Assembly: GCA_023853785.1 (NCBI GenBank)
Contig: JAJIRX010000762.1
Location: 1 to 64,000, forward strand
Length of the DNA stretch: 64,000 bases
Source of the DNA: Psilocybe azurescens
Taxonomy: Eukaryota > Basidiomycota > Agaricomycetes > Agaricales > Agrocybaceae
Direction: 5' to 3'
A model generated the notes under the pieces. It searched no databases, was not told the DNA's origin, and saw nothing but the letters and a program-made list of their open reading frames with translations. A program made the position numbers and the translations under genes. How positions within the stretch are numbered: position 1 is the first letter of the stretch; each line of letters opens with the position of its first letter. Below are positions 1 to 10,983 of the stretch, piece after piece.

Positions 1-2
1 AT

Positions 3-439
3 CTAGGTGTGGCTGTCAATACTGGTGCGAGAGTTATGAGGTTCAAGAACAAGAAAGGATTACCTTCCCTGTCGCGTTCTGTTGCTTCATCCTCCTCGCC
101 GAAATCCCTTCTTCGTCCACCTGAGCTTCCATGTCCAGAAACTGACGCACTCTTGAATCTATCTTCGGCCAAGATGTAAGTACGGAAAGTTCGATATAAG
201 AAGACATAACATACATTCTTCATCTCGTATTCTAAGAAATATATGTGTTCACGTTCAGACTTTACTGTATCTACACTGACTTTCGTGTTATAATTGCACT
301 GGGTCAGGGTCAGCGTAGGATACAACGGTACAAAACTACACTTTTAAAAACTCTCATTCCGCTCTCTGTAGCGTTTACCACTCGATTCATCACATTATTC
401 AATTTTTCATCGACATATAAAGTATCTACTGCTTTCTAA
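3..439 (+). CDS. 3' end of an unidentified gene, cut by the window edge
   Basis: An open frame enters at base 3 and reads about 58 codons (Ser/Pro-rich, with basic stretches) to a canonical donor GTAAGT at 177. An acceptor follows near 262 (TTCAG) and the same frame continues to a stop at 437-439. The second exon is basic and hydrophobic. I do not recognise the protein. Only the C-terminal part is present, so no domain can be assigned. The intron call rests on splice consensus and frame continuity; an alternative is a stop right after the donor. Confidence 0.4.
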
Positions 440-497
440 ACTTACCTGTTGACGCGTTTATAGCGTCGAACCTAGGAGGACAGTATGGTCAGTGTGA

Positions 498-657
498 AGA
501 AGGAAAGCGTGAGAATAAGTTGAACAGGTCCGTATGTACCCCAAAATTCCAAGCCGCTCAAGCCGAACAGTCGCGCGATGATTTTATCCGGCAACGCGGC
601 ATGAAAATTTCAGCATGCTATCACGGCGCTATTGACGCTTTCACACGCTTTCTTTCT
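498..657. mobile_element. about 160 bp MITE-like inverted-repeat element, copy 1
   Basis: The left end reads GAAGAAGGAAAGCGTGAGAA. The right end, reverse complemented, reads GAGAGAAAGAAAGCGTGTGA. The two ends therefore form an imperfect terminal inverted repeat around GAAAGCGTG. The interior has no coding potential I trust; a 91-codon frame crosses it by chance. A second element of nearly the same length with the same termini lies at 10361-10522, and a degenerate third copy near 8840-8960. I did not find a clear target-site duplication. Confidence 0.5.
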
Positions 658-799
658 CTCCCTTGCCACCACATTGACAAGCGAGGTGCTGCAGTAAGCC
701 AGATATTGAGTAGAATTGATTATGATAAGTGTGCTACAGTAAATCGTTATACGTGTCCAGTAGTTTACAACAAATTAAGGGTGGAACGAAAGTAAAGAA

Positions 800-1480
800 T
801 CAAGGATGATCAAGGCTTGAAGAAAACCAGGTTTCTTGGAATGCGGAACCGTCGACTTTGCACCACGGTTTCCAGAAATCTAGGTACTGATCAGTATTCA
901 TCTATGCCATTGAAAACAATAACTCACCTTTTACAGCGTAATCAACTAACTTTACATCTCCTGGAGCTAGGTTGATCAACTCGTGTCGATGGCCTTTCCG
1001 GAAGGCTACTACGTCTCCTTTCCACTGCCCGTTTGCCCAATCCCTCAGCGATTTGTTGGAGGGTAGACGCTTGTGATTCTTGCCGACAAATGGAATCGGC
1101 TTATTTCGCCTTTTCTGTTTACAATCACCACCACCCCGTCGTGTATGTAGGGTTGGAGTAGTTTTCCACCCATCAACAGCTCCAACCTTGGACTTCGACC
1201 GCTTCTATTGGCTAATGTGTGGACCCGTTTAGTGACTGCTCGATTGGATGTACTCCCGTAATATCGGGCGTGTATGAGTAATTGGACATCCTTAGCGAAG
1301 GTAAGTAACGGCGGATTGTTATAGACTGCCTGGTCTCACTTTCGTAGTAGGTTTGAAAGTCTGCAATGCCGATACCATTCTTGACGACGGAGAGGATGGG
1401 AGGTAGATGCGCAAAGTTACTCAGAAAGATGCGGGTGTTTAGTGTGCTGTTTCTGGGATCCGTAATATCTCTTTAAGTGA
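800..1480 (-). CDS. uncharacterised basidiomycete protein, two or more exons, frame-broken
   Basis: On the minus strand a coding-like stretch runs from about 1480 downward. It includes a segment reading DVQLLIHARYYGSTSNRAVT, then a basic region, then HRHELINLAPGDVKLVDYA. A donor GTGAGT follows at about 927, an acceptor near 835, and a short last exon ends at a stop at 800-802. Between about 1080 and 1200 two overlapping frames both look coding, so there is at least one frame break. I do not recognise the family. Its style resembles lineage-specific Agaricomycete proteins often found near transposons. It is divergent from the gene starting at 1614. Confidence 0.35.
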
Positions 1481-1613
1481 GTCTCCTTTCTTTGTTTCGT
1501 GCCTCCGGTATTCACAAAGCTTTTTGTCGCGACAAAGACCCTATCTAAACCAAATGTCCATAAATTACTGAAAATCCTCTATCGCTCATTCATTCCCAAC
1601 CATTGCCCGTATT

Positions 1614-4600
1614 ATGGCAGCGAACTTTACCCAGAGACTCGCTTCATTATTTGCACCTCCGGTCGTACCAACAACAATGGATACATCTGCAGATTATCCG
1701 CCCACCAATGCGCCCACCGTACTAGCTGATACCGGGCCCCGTCAATTGGCTCCCAACGAGGACGGACAGTCGTCTACCGCTGCTAATGCTGACCTTCCAC
1801 GGTCTACTCGTTTTGGGAACTCCAGCACCAACGCACAATCTTCCATCCCGTTCCGGTTTGATACTAGTCGCCTTCAATCCAGTGAAGTTGGAAATCGTGA
1901 CGGTACACACGTCCCATCCACGACGATGGATACATCTACAGATTATCCGACAACTTCTGGAGGCGGTCGCGCTGATGCTGGACCCTCGATCAACTGTCAA
2001 TACCGGCTTTCCGCGTTTTACTGTTCAATCAGTTCCAGTTCAAACAGGCCATCCTCAGTCTGATGGAGTTGAAAATGGTGTGCCTGATCGTAATCATTCT
2101 GTAAATTTGGACAATATGGCTACTGGTCCTGCCATATCCGGAGTTCCTCGTACATTCTTCGGCCGTCAGAATCAACCGCCTGTGGTATTTCAAGGGCGGA
2201 CAACCCCAGGAAACGACCTGCTACCGACCACCATGTGAACGTAAAGTCAAAGTTGTAGAACCAGATAAAGCACAATTAATGAGAGATCAATTGGTTAAAG
2301 ATCACGTACGTCAAGTTAAAGTCCATACATTCTGACATTTATTTTGTACATTTCCAGGTTAAGGACCAACTTAAGGAGCAACAGCAAAGGATGACGGATT
2401 CGTTCAATAAGGAACGACAAAAAGTCCGTCTATTCTTTCCTCTCTGATACAGTATATGTACTTATTGCCGATTTTCCAGTTGTCCGATTCTCAACAGAAG
2501 CTCATAGACAATCTCCAGAAACAACTGGAAAAGGCAAAGAATGATTCGGAAGCACGACGCCAAAAACTCGAAGTTGAAATCGCTGAGCACAAAAAGCGTC
2601 CAAAGGCTTAAATGTTACCATTAACAATCAACAAGCCGACTTCAGTAAGGCCATCACCAAACTTCGGGACCAAGAAAAGAAGTCTAAAGACTTGGAACGT
2701 GTGCTTTCACAACTTCGGAACGAACACGAACAGTTCAAGTCATCCTTCGAATCGACCGTTCAGCAGCGTGGACAGGAGCAATCTGCTACCATCTCGACAT
2801 TGCAAATACGGCTAGATGAACTCGAAAAACGAAGCGCCAGCACGATCAATAGTCTGCATTCAGAGATCCAGACGGCGAATACCACGATTGAAGGTCTCAA
2901 CCAAACTCTTAAATCCCATCGGAACACATCACCGAGCGCACCGAACCAGCTTGCGCAACTCAACGACCAGATTACTGCAGCTGGCAACGAGATTCAAGCA
3001 CTTCGTCAGTCTTTTGGTAATGAAAAGCGCATTAGTAGCCGAAGGCGAGCAACGGATCATCAGCCTACAAAACGAAATGAACGGCTTGCGGAACCGGGCA
3101 GCAAACGACAGTGCTGAGCAAGAGAAGTTGAGACAGAAGATTAGCAGATTGAACGATCTCAATAACGATATGTCAATGAGGGAAAAAGACTACAAGCTCA
3201 GCAAGAGCAAGCTTTGGTTTGTCTCTTCATCGATATATACTCCTTCTTACCTCTAATACACTTGTTCTGTAGAGCGCTGCCAAAAGGAATACGAGTCGCA
3301 ATTCAGCGAATTGAAAACCAGCTATGATACATCTTTGGTACGTTGTCAATGCCATTTTAAATACAGCGAATGCAGCTCATGATCCTTCATCAGGCTAATG
3401 TGCATGCCCAGCTCGCACAACTGAAAGCTCGATTAGACAGCGGTCGAGGTCGTCAGAATGACTTGGAGTCGAGTGAATCTCAACAAGTACAGATCGCGAC
3501 TTCATTGCGGACCGCTCTCGAGCAAGAACAAGAAAAAATAAGGTAGGTCTATGCGCTGTTTGATCGGTGCTTCAGATTTGGCTGAGGATTTACTTAAAGA
3601 TTTTGGAAGAACGCATTGCGAACGTTATGAGACAGGAAGCGGCCAAACCGAGCGATACTAACGCAATTTCAACTTTGGGAAAACAACGCGAGGCCGCCAG
3701 ACTACGACTTGTATGTTTGAAAAGTATAACATGAACTTCCAAAGACTAATCTTGCTGTTTGTCAGATGGGGCTGAATAAACGCAACGGCAACTCGTTGCA
3801 TTCTAGCGTGAGTTGTTGATACTTTAGAGATGTGATCGATGCTCAATGGACTCTAGATACGGCAACGTCGGAATCCGAGTTTGCCACCCTCAAACCAACC
3901 ACCACCAACACGTACCCTCTACGGATGAGGATGAGGATAACGAAGACTTCACTTCGACACAACGTTCAACACCAGGTCCAGAAATTAGAGGGCATAGGAT
4001 CGACCCGTTTTCCACCAAACAATTCTGCCTCAAAACCGAACACTGCGCCACTGCTATCCGATGATGATGAAGACATGTATCTTGAAGACATTTCCCGGAG
4101 GATCAGGCCTCCATTCGGACGGCCTTGCGATCTCCAACTCCGGTCTCAGGAAATGAGCGGTATCGAGTTCCGGTACCTTCCCACAACGCTATTCTTCAAC
4201 TCCATCAACCTCCACAATCAGATATATGGCCACAAGGAGTGCTCGACCTCAGGATTCCCATACTTTAAATTCTTCCATGCCGTCAACCTCGGAAGTCAAC
4301 CCACCAGGTTTGTTTCGCTCAAATCAACCTGCAGCTTACAAGGCTCGACATGCCGCTCAATCTGCCTCTACAAAAGAGGCAACAACTTCCTCAGTCGCTC
4401 CTCAGCCATCTACTGCTCCGATTCCCAATCCAAGTTCCGGCTCCTCAGTTTCTTCACATCGCAGTGGGGATCAATTACCATCCAACCCATCAAATGCTTT
4501 ACCCAGTCGCGATCCTCCTGCACCACCTTCGCTGGATATAACAGAGAGGCTTCTCAATTGCATGGAAACTGTGGCAGCTAGTGTCAATGGCTTGCGAGCC

Positions 4601-5671
4601 GATTTCGCGAATGATCGAACACCATTGAAAAGGAAAATGAAGCCTCTCCCATCGCCTTTCAAAGAAAGAGCTTCAGGGCGTCCTCGCCCCCTTGATCGTA
4701 CGGATCTGACGGTATGGTCTTTTTGCTCTCTAATCCGTAAACATATTCTGATCTGGGTCATGATTGGTAGGACTCGGTTCGAGCCTTTTACGCGAATGTT
4801 TAAGTCTTCCACCAGACCATCAAGACAGAAAAATTTTCTTTGATATTGCCGAATCCCATCTCGCTGATCATTTAGAAGTGGAGCGATTTGAAAATAGTGA
4901 ACGAGCCTCCAGAAATGAAACCTTTCCAACTTTATTTCGAGAGGCCAAAGACTCTTTGGAATCTACACATGGCCGAACTCTTTGCCGCCGCACTGATTAG
5001 ACGTAAATCAGATTTACAAGGACGAGAGGAAGAAATTGCCGAGTGCTTTATTGCTCGTATCATTACCCTAAAGGACCATATGGCTCATTCCATGAAGAGG
5101 CCGGACGAGACTGCGGAAGAGTCGCGACGCATTTAGCTAACGATTTGAAGCGCGAACAGGCGTCGAAACGGGGTCGTGCTCGTCAGACAAAGGTAATTAT
5201 ACAACCACTGCGCCTTCGTTTTCTAATCGTCCTTCTTTCCCAGCTTTTCCAAACGCGATTTAAACAGTTGCCTATTAGCCGGCAAGAACCGACACGCAGA
5301 GGCGATTGACACACTTGGTGAAGACGGGATGAGCTCTGATGAGTCCGACGGTCCAGGCGTCAAAAGAGTCAAGTTGTTGTCTTGGCGTAATCCACCCCTT
5401 CTTAAACACGGTAACCACTGCAGACGGCTGTTTACCAAAGCAGAATGTCTATGGCGGAAGGCGACCGGGAGCCCAACCCGATATGCGCCTTCGACCAACG
5501 CAGTGTCAACCTGTCAGTACCAGGTCCGCGCCGAAGAACTGGCCTTCCAATTATTATCATCCAATTTGGTTCGAATCGAAAACAGACCTTGAACTAAAGT
5601 TGCTGGAACCGCGGGCCCCGAAGCCTTTTCCTGGGGAGCATGACGAAATCGATCCAAACATTCATCACTGA
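1614..5671 (+). CDS. large coiled-coil protein of an uncharacterised basidiomycete family, frame-broken
   Basis: The gene starts with MAANFTQRLASLFAPPVVPT and a Ser/Thr/Pro-rich N-terminus. A long charged coiled coil follows in several exons (about 2260-3720, rich in Gln, Glu, Lys and Leu heptads), then an acidic DEDED-type segment, a second Ser/Pro-rich stretch (4226-4690), a helical region (4760-5190) and a C-terminal tail ending near WPSNYYHPIWFE. The C-terminal pattern (SSDESD, WRNP, aromatic NYY-W motif) recalls a family seen repeatedly in Agaricomycete genomes, but I cannot name a function. Introns of about 50-60 bp with GT-AG ends are visible at 2306, 2425, 3340, 3544, 3712, 3810 and 4712. 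The frame slips at about 2591 (an A5 run), about 3022, about 3980 and about 4800. These could be assembly indels or true decay. Confidence 0.45.
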
Positions 5672-6109
5672 TACACGACCTTCTGACTCTATCGACTTGT
5701 TACACATCATTCTTCGTATATCGCAGTGACTCGTAAAGTACAGCATATTTTTAATAAATCTCTTATGATATCGTATTAACAAATTTCTCTGCGCTTTGCA
5801 AAATCTTGTCTTTTTTAATATTTTCCGTCATCATTGACATTTCCGGTGGCAAAACAGCCCATGCTCCGTCATTTCAGAGCGTGATCGGTCTTCGCGAAAT
5901 ACGTGAGTAAATCGCGTCGACGTGACTCCCGCACACCCATGAATTTGCTGCGGGACCGTCCTGCCCAGAAAGTATGGTAAATCGAAGAGTTCGAAGGCTC
6001 CAGTGGTCGCAAAACATTACCGGTCCATCGAGTTCGATTCATGAGCCGTGGTCATAGTCGCAACAAAAAGAGAATTCGATATGTGATGGCAAATAAACAC
6101 TCCTACAAC

Positions 6110-6321
6110 CTACATGAGACAATTAAGCGCGGGGGCCTCAATCTGTCCCCTGGCTACCTGTCGTCAGTTGAGTCCGGCGAGGGTGACAGAGGCAGGGACA
6201 TCAGTGGCCTTTTCAACCTCAGTCTTGCTGGGGCTGAGAGTGATCTCGACGTAGTAGGGCTCGCCCTGGTAAGGGTTAATGCGACCGCGGCACGGTATGT
6301 GCGGCGGCGGGTTTTCATCGA
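6110..6321 (-). pseudogene. 60S ribosomal protein L17 (uL22) C-terminal pseudogene fragment
   Basis: The minus strand encodes KTRRRTYRA, then in another frame GRINPYQGEPYYVEITLSP followed by an acidic TEVEKATD segment and RQVARGQIEA. This matches the C-terminal third of fungal L17 (TRRRTYRAHGRINPY and the terminal RQ-AR-R-IEA helix). One base is missing where the His of the RAHGR motif should be (about 6293). A TGA interrupts the line at 6164-6166, and several C-terminal basic residues are replaced. No N-terminal two-thirds, start codon or flanking exon is visible. I infer a truncated, possibly retrocopied, pseudogene. Third-codon positions are still C-rich, unlike the flanks. Confidence 0.7.
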
Positions 6322-6713
6322 GGGGTTGAGGAAAGACTTCTCGGGCCAGCAACCTGAACAGGCGAAGGAGGATTTAAGTACAAGTCGATACGGAAAGACC
6401 CTGGCTTGCCCGTCCAACACCAGCAAACCTGCGGAAATGTATCACGCGGTTGTGATCTTTAGGTTCCCAAGGTAGGCGCAAGCCTTGGTCAACTTAATAT
6501 CTACAAATTTTTTCAATTATGCATATTCAACCGAATATCATGTCTTCCATGCCAGAAAAGGCAGCGGCGACTTCACGCATGTCCTTCATTCAGAGAAGAC
6601 ATTGTCAATCTGTCATTGTTTCTGGAGGTCTCCTTCCAAAATGATTTCTACTACGACATCGCCGAATGCAAGTAAAACTAAACAATTATGTAAACCAAGG
6701 TAGAGATATTTGA

Positions 6714-8455
6714 CTAAGAATGTTCATGCCCCTCCTCCTTAATAAATCCACTTTCTTTCATCTTCGCAATTATAAACGCAAAAACTAAGAAACAAAGTGA
6801 AGACGTCAGAAATGGACCTATAAGAAAATTAAAGAAGATCTCACGGCGAAAGCATATGGTGACCAGGTGGGGTATGTCACGAGGGCAACAAAGAAAAACA
6901 GAGGGCTATGGGTCCTCACGTAGCTGGAGAGTGTGGTTCCAGAACGACTCTCATCGTTATTGCCGGTCGTCAAAGCCACGGCCCGTTTCTCCCATAGGTA
7001 GATAGACCCATTGGAGGATGCTGCAATGAGCACTTTTCGACTTTCCGCCCGAGTGACTGTAACAGCTTGGGTCATATGTGTTTCTGACGTCCAAGACATA
7101 AGTTCGAAAAATGTTCAGGGCGACGGAATAAACCAACCTTTACTCGGCTAGAAGTAAGCGTTTGAAGAACATAATTGTTGGCTACATCAAAGATGTAGAC
7201 TTTATTGGTGTGACTTCCACAAATTGATAGTTTCGATCCTTCAATGAATTCGCATTGTTTGATGAAGTAGCGGAGCGTGGTCGCGGAGTCTCCTACGGCA
7301 AGAGACTGAACGGGTGACATATCGGGAGGATGGTAGACATCAAAATTGCCGTTGTTCAGGTTGTTGACGATCACGGCTGTTTGATCACTCGACAAGGCAA
7401 CGGATCCGCTATGTAATTTATCAGCCATATGTAATGAGAGTGCGATGCGAAATACATACATCCCGCTAGCTAGTTCTTTGCTCCATAATACGTCGCCATT
7501 GGCGGCATCTCGACAACGACTAAGGCATTCATTAGCATTGTTAAATGATTGAGGGTACATAACATACGCGACGCCGTCTTCTAATCCAAAAGACAAGAGA
7601 TTCTGGCTCCTGGCGCCGTAGAAGATTACAGATGTGGGAATACCTGGTCGATTGCTAGGAGCTTCCCAGATGAGTCTCACCAAACCTGCTGAGGGCTCTT
7701 GGATAAGTCTTGGGAACAAGTGATACAAAGGATATATCTCACCGGCAGCTTCGATGTGGTACATCTTCACAGCACCTGAATGGCTGGAAGCCACCAGTCT
7801 GCCATTGATCTTGTCAAACGCCACGTTCTCCACTGTATCGTTTGGGGTGAAAAGTTGTGTCATGGTCCCCCGTTCTGCAAATGGCTTTGAAAATGGTAAG
7901 AACAGAAAAACATTGCGTTGACTACTTGACCGACCTTGACAGACCGAGAGTCCATGATAAAGATACTTAGACTGCCTACAACAGATCCTACGCACAGCAC
8001 CGTTATGGCTTCCTCGCAGGCGACTCAGCTGTATGCCCCAGGCAAGAGCAGGTAACTTGGCCCCAGCCTTTATTTTCCAAGACCTGTTCTGTTCGGAATG
8101 TTTCTGTGTTCCAAACAAATACCTTGTCGCTGTCACCTAAATTCTCATTTTAGCTAGATTATACCAAGTCGAAACATGGCTGAACATACCGGCAGCGAGC
8201 AAGAATTTTGCATTATTGGAAAAGAGTAAATGGTCGACATGTTCGACCCCGGGTTCTTGAGCTCCTTCGCGAGGACAAATGAAGCATTCTAAGTCAAAGG
8301 TTAGCGCAAATGTCATCTCCTCGAAGGCGTGTACTCGCCAGATTCATATCTTAGAAGTTAAACAGGGAAATTGGCCTTGAAGTCGAGGTTGATGAGTTTG
8401 ATGCGAAAAGTGGGATGAGGGTGCTCTTAATCCAACATCGTTTATCTATAGTGAG
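6714..8455 (-). CDS. WD40 beta-propeller protein with a C-terminal hydrophobic segment, frame-broken
   Basis: On the minus strand the gene begins near 8455 and reads through propeller blades with typical strand motifs: GDSDKVFVWNTETF, LCVGSVVGSLSIFIMDSR, NGRLVASSHSGAVKMYHIE, LSICGSHTNKVYIFDVANN, LIAASSNGSIYLWEKR. A hydrophobic stretch (SSLCFLVFAFIIAK) precedes the stop at 6714-6716. Introns are visible at about 8200-8140, 7930-7875 and 6920-6822. This layout matches a WD40-like family common in mushrooms, usually of unknown function and sometimes membrane-anchored. The frame slips near 8040, near 7985 and at the last intron boundary. The gene may be intact but mis-sequenced, or decaying. No enzymatic domain is present. 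Confidence 0.55.
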
Positions 8456-9292
8456 CCAAGTATAAGCAAGTTCACATCGTGTCATTTTTGTCAGCTCACC
8501 TTTGGCATTGGATCACCAGTGCGCCACGACCAAGCCACTTCGAATTTTGTCTCCTTTGTCAAGTCTCCTTTGACGCTTGATCGCCGGTACTTTCTCTCTT
8601 TACTATTCAAACGCGATCATCGCCTATATATGGTTTCCTTTGTCCAGTTTCCTTTGATACTGGATCGTTGTGCGCCATATTTCAATAAATCTCCGATACA
8701 ACTTCGGGCTTTTTGTCACCCTTATTTTCTTTCATAATGCAGAAGGTAATTTTCGTCAAAAGTAATATACGATGCTATCTTATTGAGTATCTACTCGTGT
8801 CTTGAATTGCGACAGTGATTTTATAGTGTACTGTTGGTGTGTTGTCGAAGAGGAAAGGAAACCGTGTGAATAAGCCTTGGGTGGCCTTTTGTGGTGGGCG
8901 GATTTTCATGCCGCTGATGCCGTCCCGCCGATCGCTGGCATTGAAATCTGCTCTTTATAAGAAAGTGAGCGATCAAAATTAAGGTCCCTTTCCGACCTTC
9001 CCTTTTCTCCATGTTACAAAGGAATCTGAAAGGGCATTGTTCGAAGTTCCAGGCATGAGTGATATTTGGGCGCATGAAAGCGAGTTGAAAGCGAGGGTTT
9101 ATTCCAGCTGCAGATGAAAAATGGACTTCAAAGCGAGCTATGCGAGTTCTTCCAATACCGTACCCAATATATCGCCATCCCTTTGCCTCGCTCAGTGCAT
9201 ACATAAGAAAACTTAAATCTCGTTTACTACCCAATTTATCCTTACCTTTCCTTTTTTCAATCTTAACTTAACAACTGCGACATTACATATCT
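8456..9292. other. intergenic region with a short direct duplication and a degenerate MITE copy
   Basis: No convincing gene. A segment at 8548-8590 (TTTGTC, AGTCTCCTTTGAC, GATCG) recurs in altered form at 8632-8670, giving an imperfect direct repeat about 80 bp apart. At 8840-8960 GAAGAGGAAAGGAAACCGTG and ATTTTCATGCCG resemble one end and the middle of the 160 bp inverted-repeat elements at 498 and 10361. The opposite end is not recognisable. The remainder is the upstream region of the gene at 9293. Confidence 0.4.
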
Positions 9293-10223
9293 ATGGAATC
9301 CTTCATTAACGCCTACCGCTGTATCACATTGCCCGTTCCTGGTGGAGCTTCCCTGGTGGAACCCTCCGTTATGCCAGAAGTACCTGGATCATACTTCGCA
9401 TATCCCCACCCTCAAGTCACATCTCGCATCAATTTCTCGCCGATATTTCGCCCTCCTCCAGCTGTTCCTAAGGTAGGAATGCGGATTAACTGGGACTTGC
9501 GAAGTCCTACCTCTAGTCCATCTTCCGTAGCGAGCCCATTAGCCACCGATCCATCGACACCACCTCCATCTAACCCACCCACCGTGGGACCATCCACTTT
9601 GCCCACAGCGGGACCATCGAGTGCACGAGCTGGTCCTTCAAGAGTGGTCATAATCCCCAAGCCCGTAGGGGAACCTGGTCGCCCGGGCTCTGGCGGATTT
9701 AATTTGGAAGACATCCTCCAGAACACTTACAACTGGACTAAGAAGGATGTGGAAACATTGTTGGTGAGAGTTTACTCCTATGTTAGCAGATATCTGTTCT
9801 TAATATCTTACTCTATCTTGCAGGCTTATATCCGCAGGGAAGCCACCAGGACACTTCGACTTAACGCTAGCTATCGCTCACAGAACCAGACGCTTATAAA
9901 TAAGATCTGTGAGATGGTGTGTGATCTATTTTCACTTTAACTATGTGTATTGACTTCACACAGGCCATGGACGCTGACCACTGGCCTGTATTGACCAACT
10001 ACGACAATTGCTGGCCTGTAAGGAGTGCGTTGAAACTCATCCTCAAGTACAAATCGGAAGCCTTGCGGCGGGTAGAAGGCAAGAGGGTGGCGGCCCGCAT
10101 TCGAGATGCGATCGACAATAGAGAGAAGTCGCATGAGCCTAGCAGCAGCGATGAAGTGTAAGTTGTGGCGCACTCATCTTGAATTCGGGTTTCTCTCCTT
10201 TCAGCGTCGTTTATTGCTTGTAG
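9293..10223 (+). CDS. uncharacterised four-exon protein with a Pro/Ser/Thr-rich N-terminus
   Basis: Exon 1 (9293-9762) encodes MESFINAYRCITLPVPGG and a long proline/serine/threonine-rich segment, then NLEDILQNTYNWTKKDVETL. Exon 2 (9824-9917) continues with a basic helix, exon 3 (9964-10157) with DADHWPVLTNYDNCWPV and a Lys/Arg-rich helix, and a short exon 4 ends at a stop around 10221-10223. All three introns have GT-AG ends and keep the frame, so this gene appears intact. The HWPVLTNY-NCWP core resembles lineage-restricted Agaricomycete proteins; the function is unknown. It may be related in type to the 1614-5671 gene, but that is only an impression. Confidence 0.6.
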
Positions 10224-10360
10224 TTCAGGTTTGACACCCATTTACTTTTCTTTTTCTTTCCTTGGATCAGTCATTACTCTTTCCGATACAGTCTTTACTC
10301 CATCATACAATTGTTATTTACGGACTCTCATACTTCTTTTACAAGTGCGATGGGTGGGAT

Positions 10361-10522
10361 GAGAAGGGGAAAGCGTGATAAAATAAGTGCGCGATGATGA
10401 TATCCGGAGCAGAATTTTATGCCGATAAAGCCGAGGAGGCGCTTTTCAAAAGCGACGGCATAGAAATTGTCGTCGCATATCAAAGGCGCTGCTGTGACAA
10501 TGTAACGCTTTCCTCTTCTTTC
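10361..10522. mobile_element. about 160 bp MITE-like inverted-repeat element, copy 2
   Basis: The left end GAGAAGGGGAAAGCGTGATA is answered at the right by the reverse complement GAAGAGGAAAGCGTTACA. Internal blocks GCGCGATGATGATATCCGG and AATTTTATGCCG align with GCGCGATGATTTTATCCGG and the TTTTCATGCC block (opposite strand) of copy 1 at 498-657. Length (162 bp) and termini agree with copy 1, so this is a family rather than one chance palindrome. It is non-coding, and no clear target-site duplication was found. Confidence 0.55.
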
Positions 10523-10983
10523 CAACCTTCTAGCACCTAGTTTGCGTTTCAGCCTGCCAAGTTCTGCTCAACTGTAGCTCACGTTTTCACCTATCTTGTT
10601 CAACCGCTCCTTGTATAAGCTTTCAAATCTGTAGAATAATAACAAGATATAGATAGTATAATGTATTCCACAACAATTCCACAAATAAAAGAGGACACCG
10701 TGGACGAAAGCGTTAAGCGCCAAAGATTTGGTTGTGGTGGAAATGCATAGGTAATTAACGTACTTGGGACGGCCAGGAATGATAATGAAATGTTCTTTAA
10801 CCCGTTGTGGTGTCGGTTTCTTCTCTCAAATTGGATGATTTTTCGCTGATTAGTGTTTGGTAGATCCATCGACTCTGAAGGAAGACGTTGAGCACCTCCA
10901 CGAAATGGTAAAGTTTCAAAATTTTATACCTAGTGGTCCTTCTCCTGTTGAAACCTCAATCATGCATGATATAGATAGCTAAG
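10523..10983. other. intergenic, no supported gene
   Basis: This AT-leaning stretch has an 89-codon minus-strand frame without recognisable motifs or codon bias. I see no repeat, RNA gene or clear promoter element in it. Confidence 0.5.

Noticed and set aside
6041..6475. 144-codon plus-strand frame
   Set aside because: It is the antisense shadow of the L17 pseudogene.
8821..9234. 137-codon minus-strand frame
   Set aside because: No motif or intron support; overlaps a degenerate MITE copy and the upstream region of the gene at 9293.
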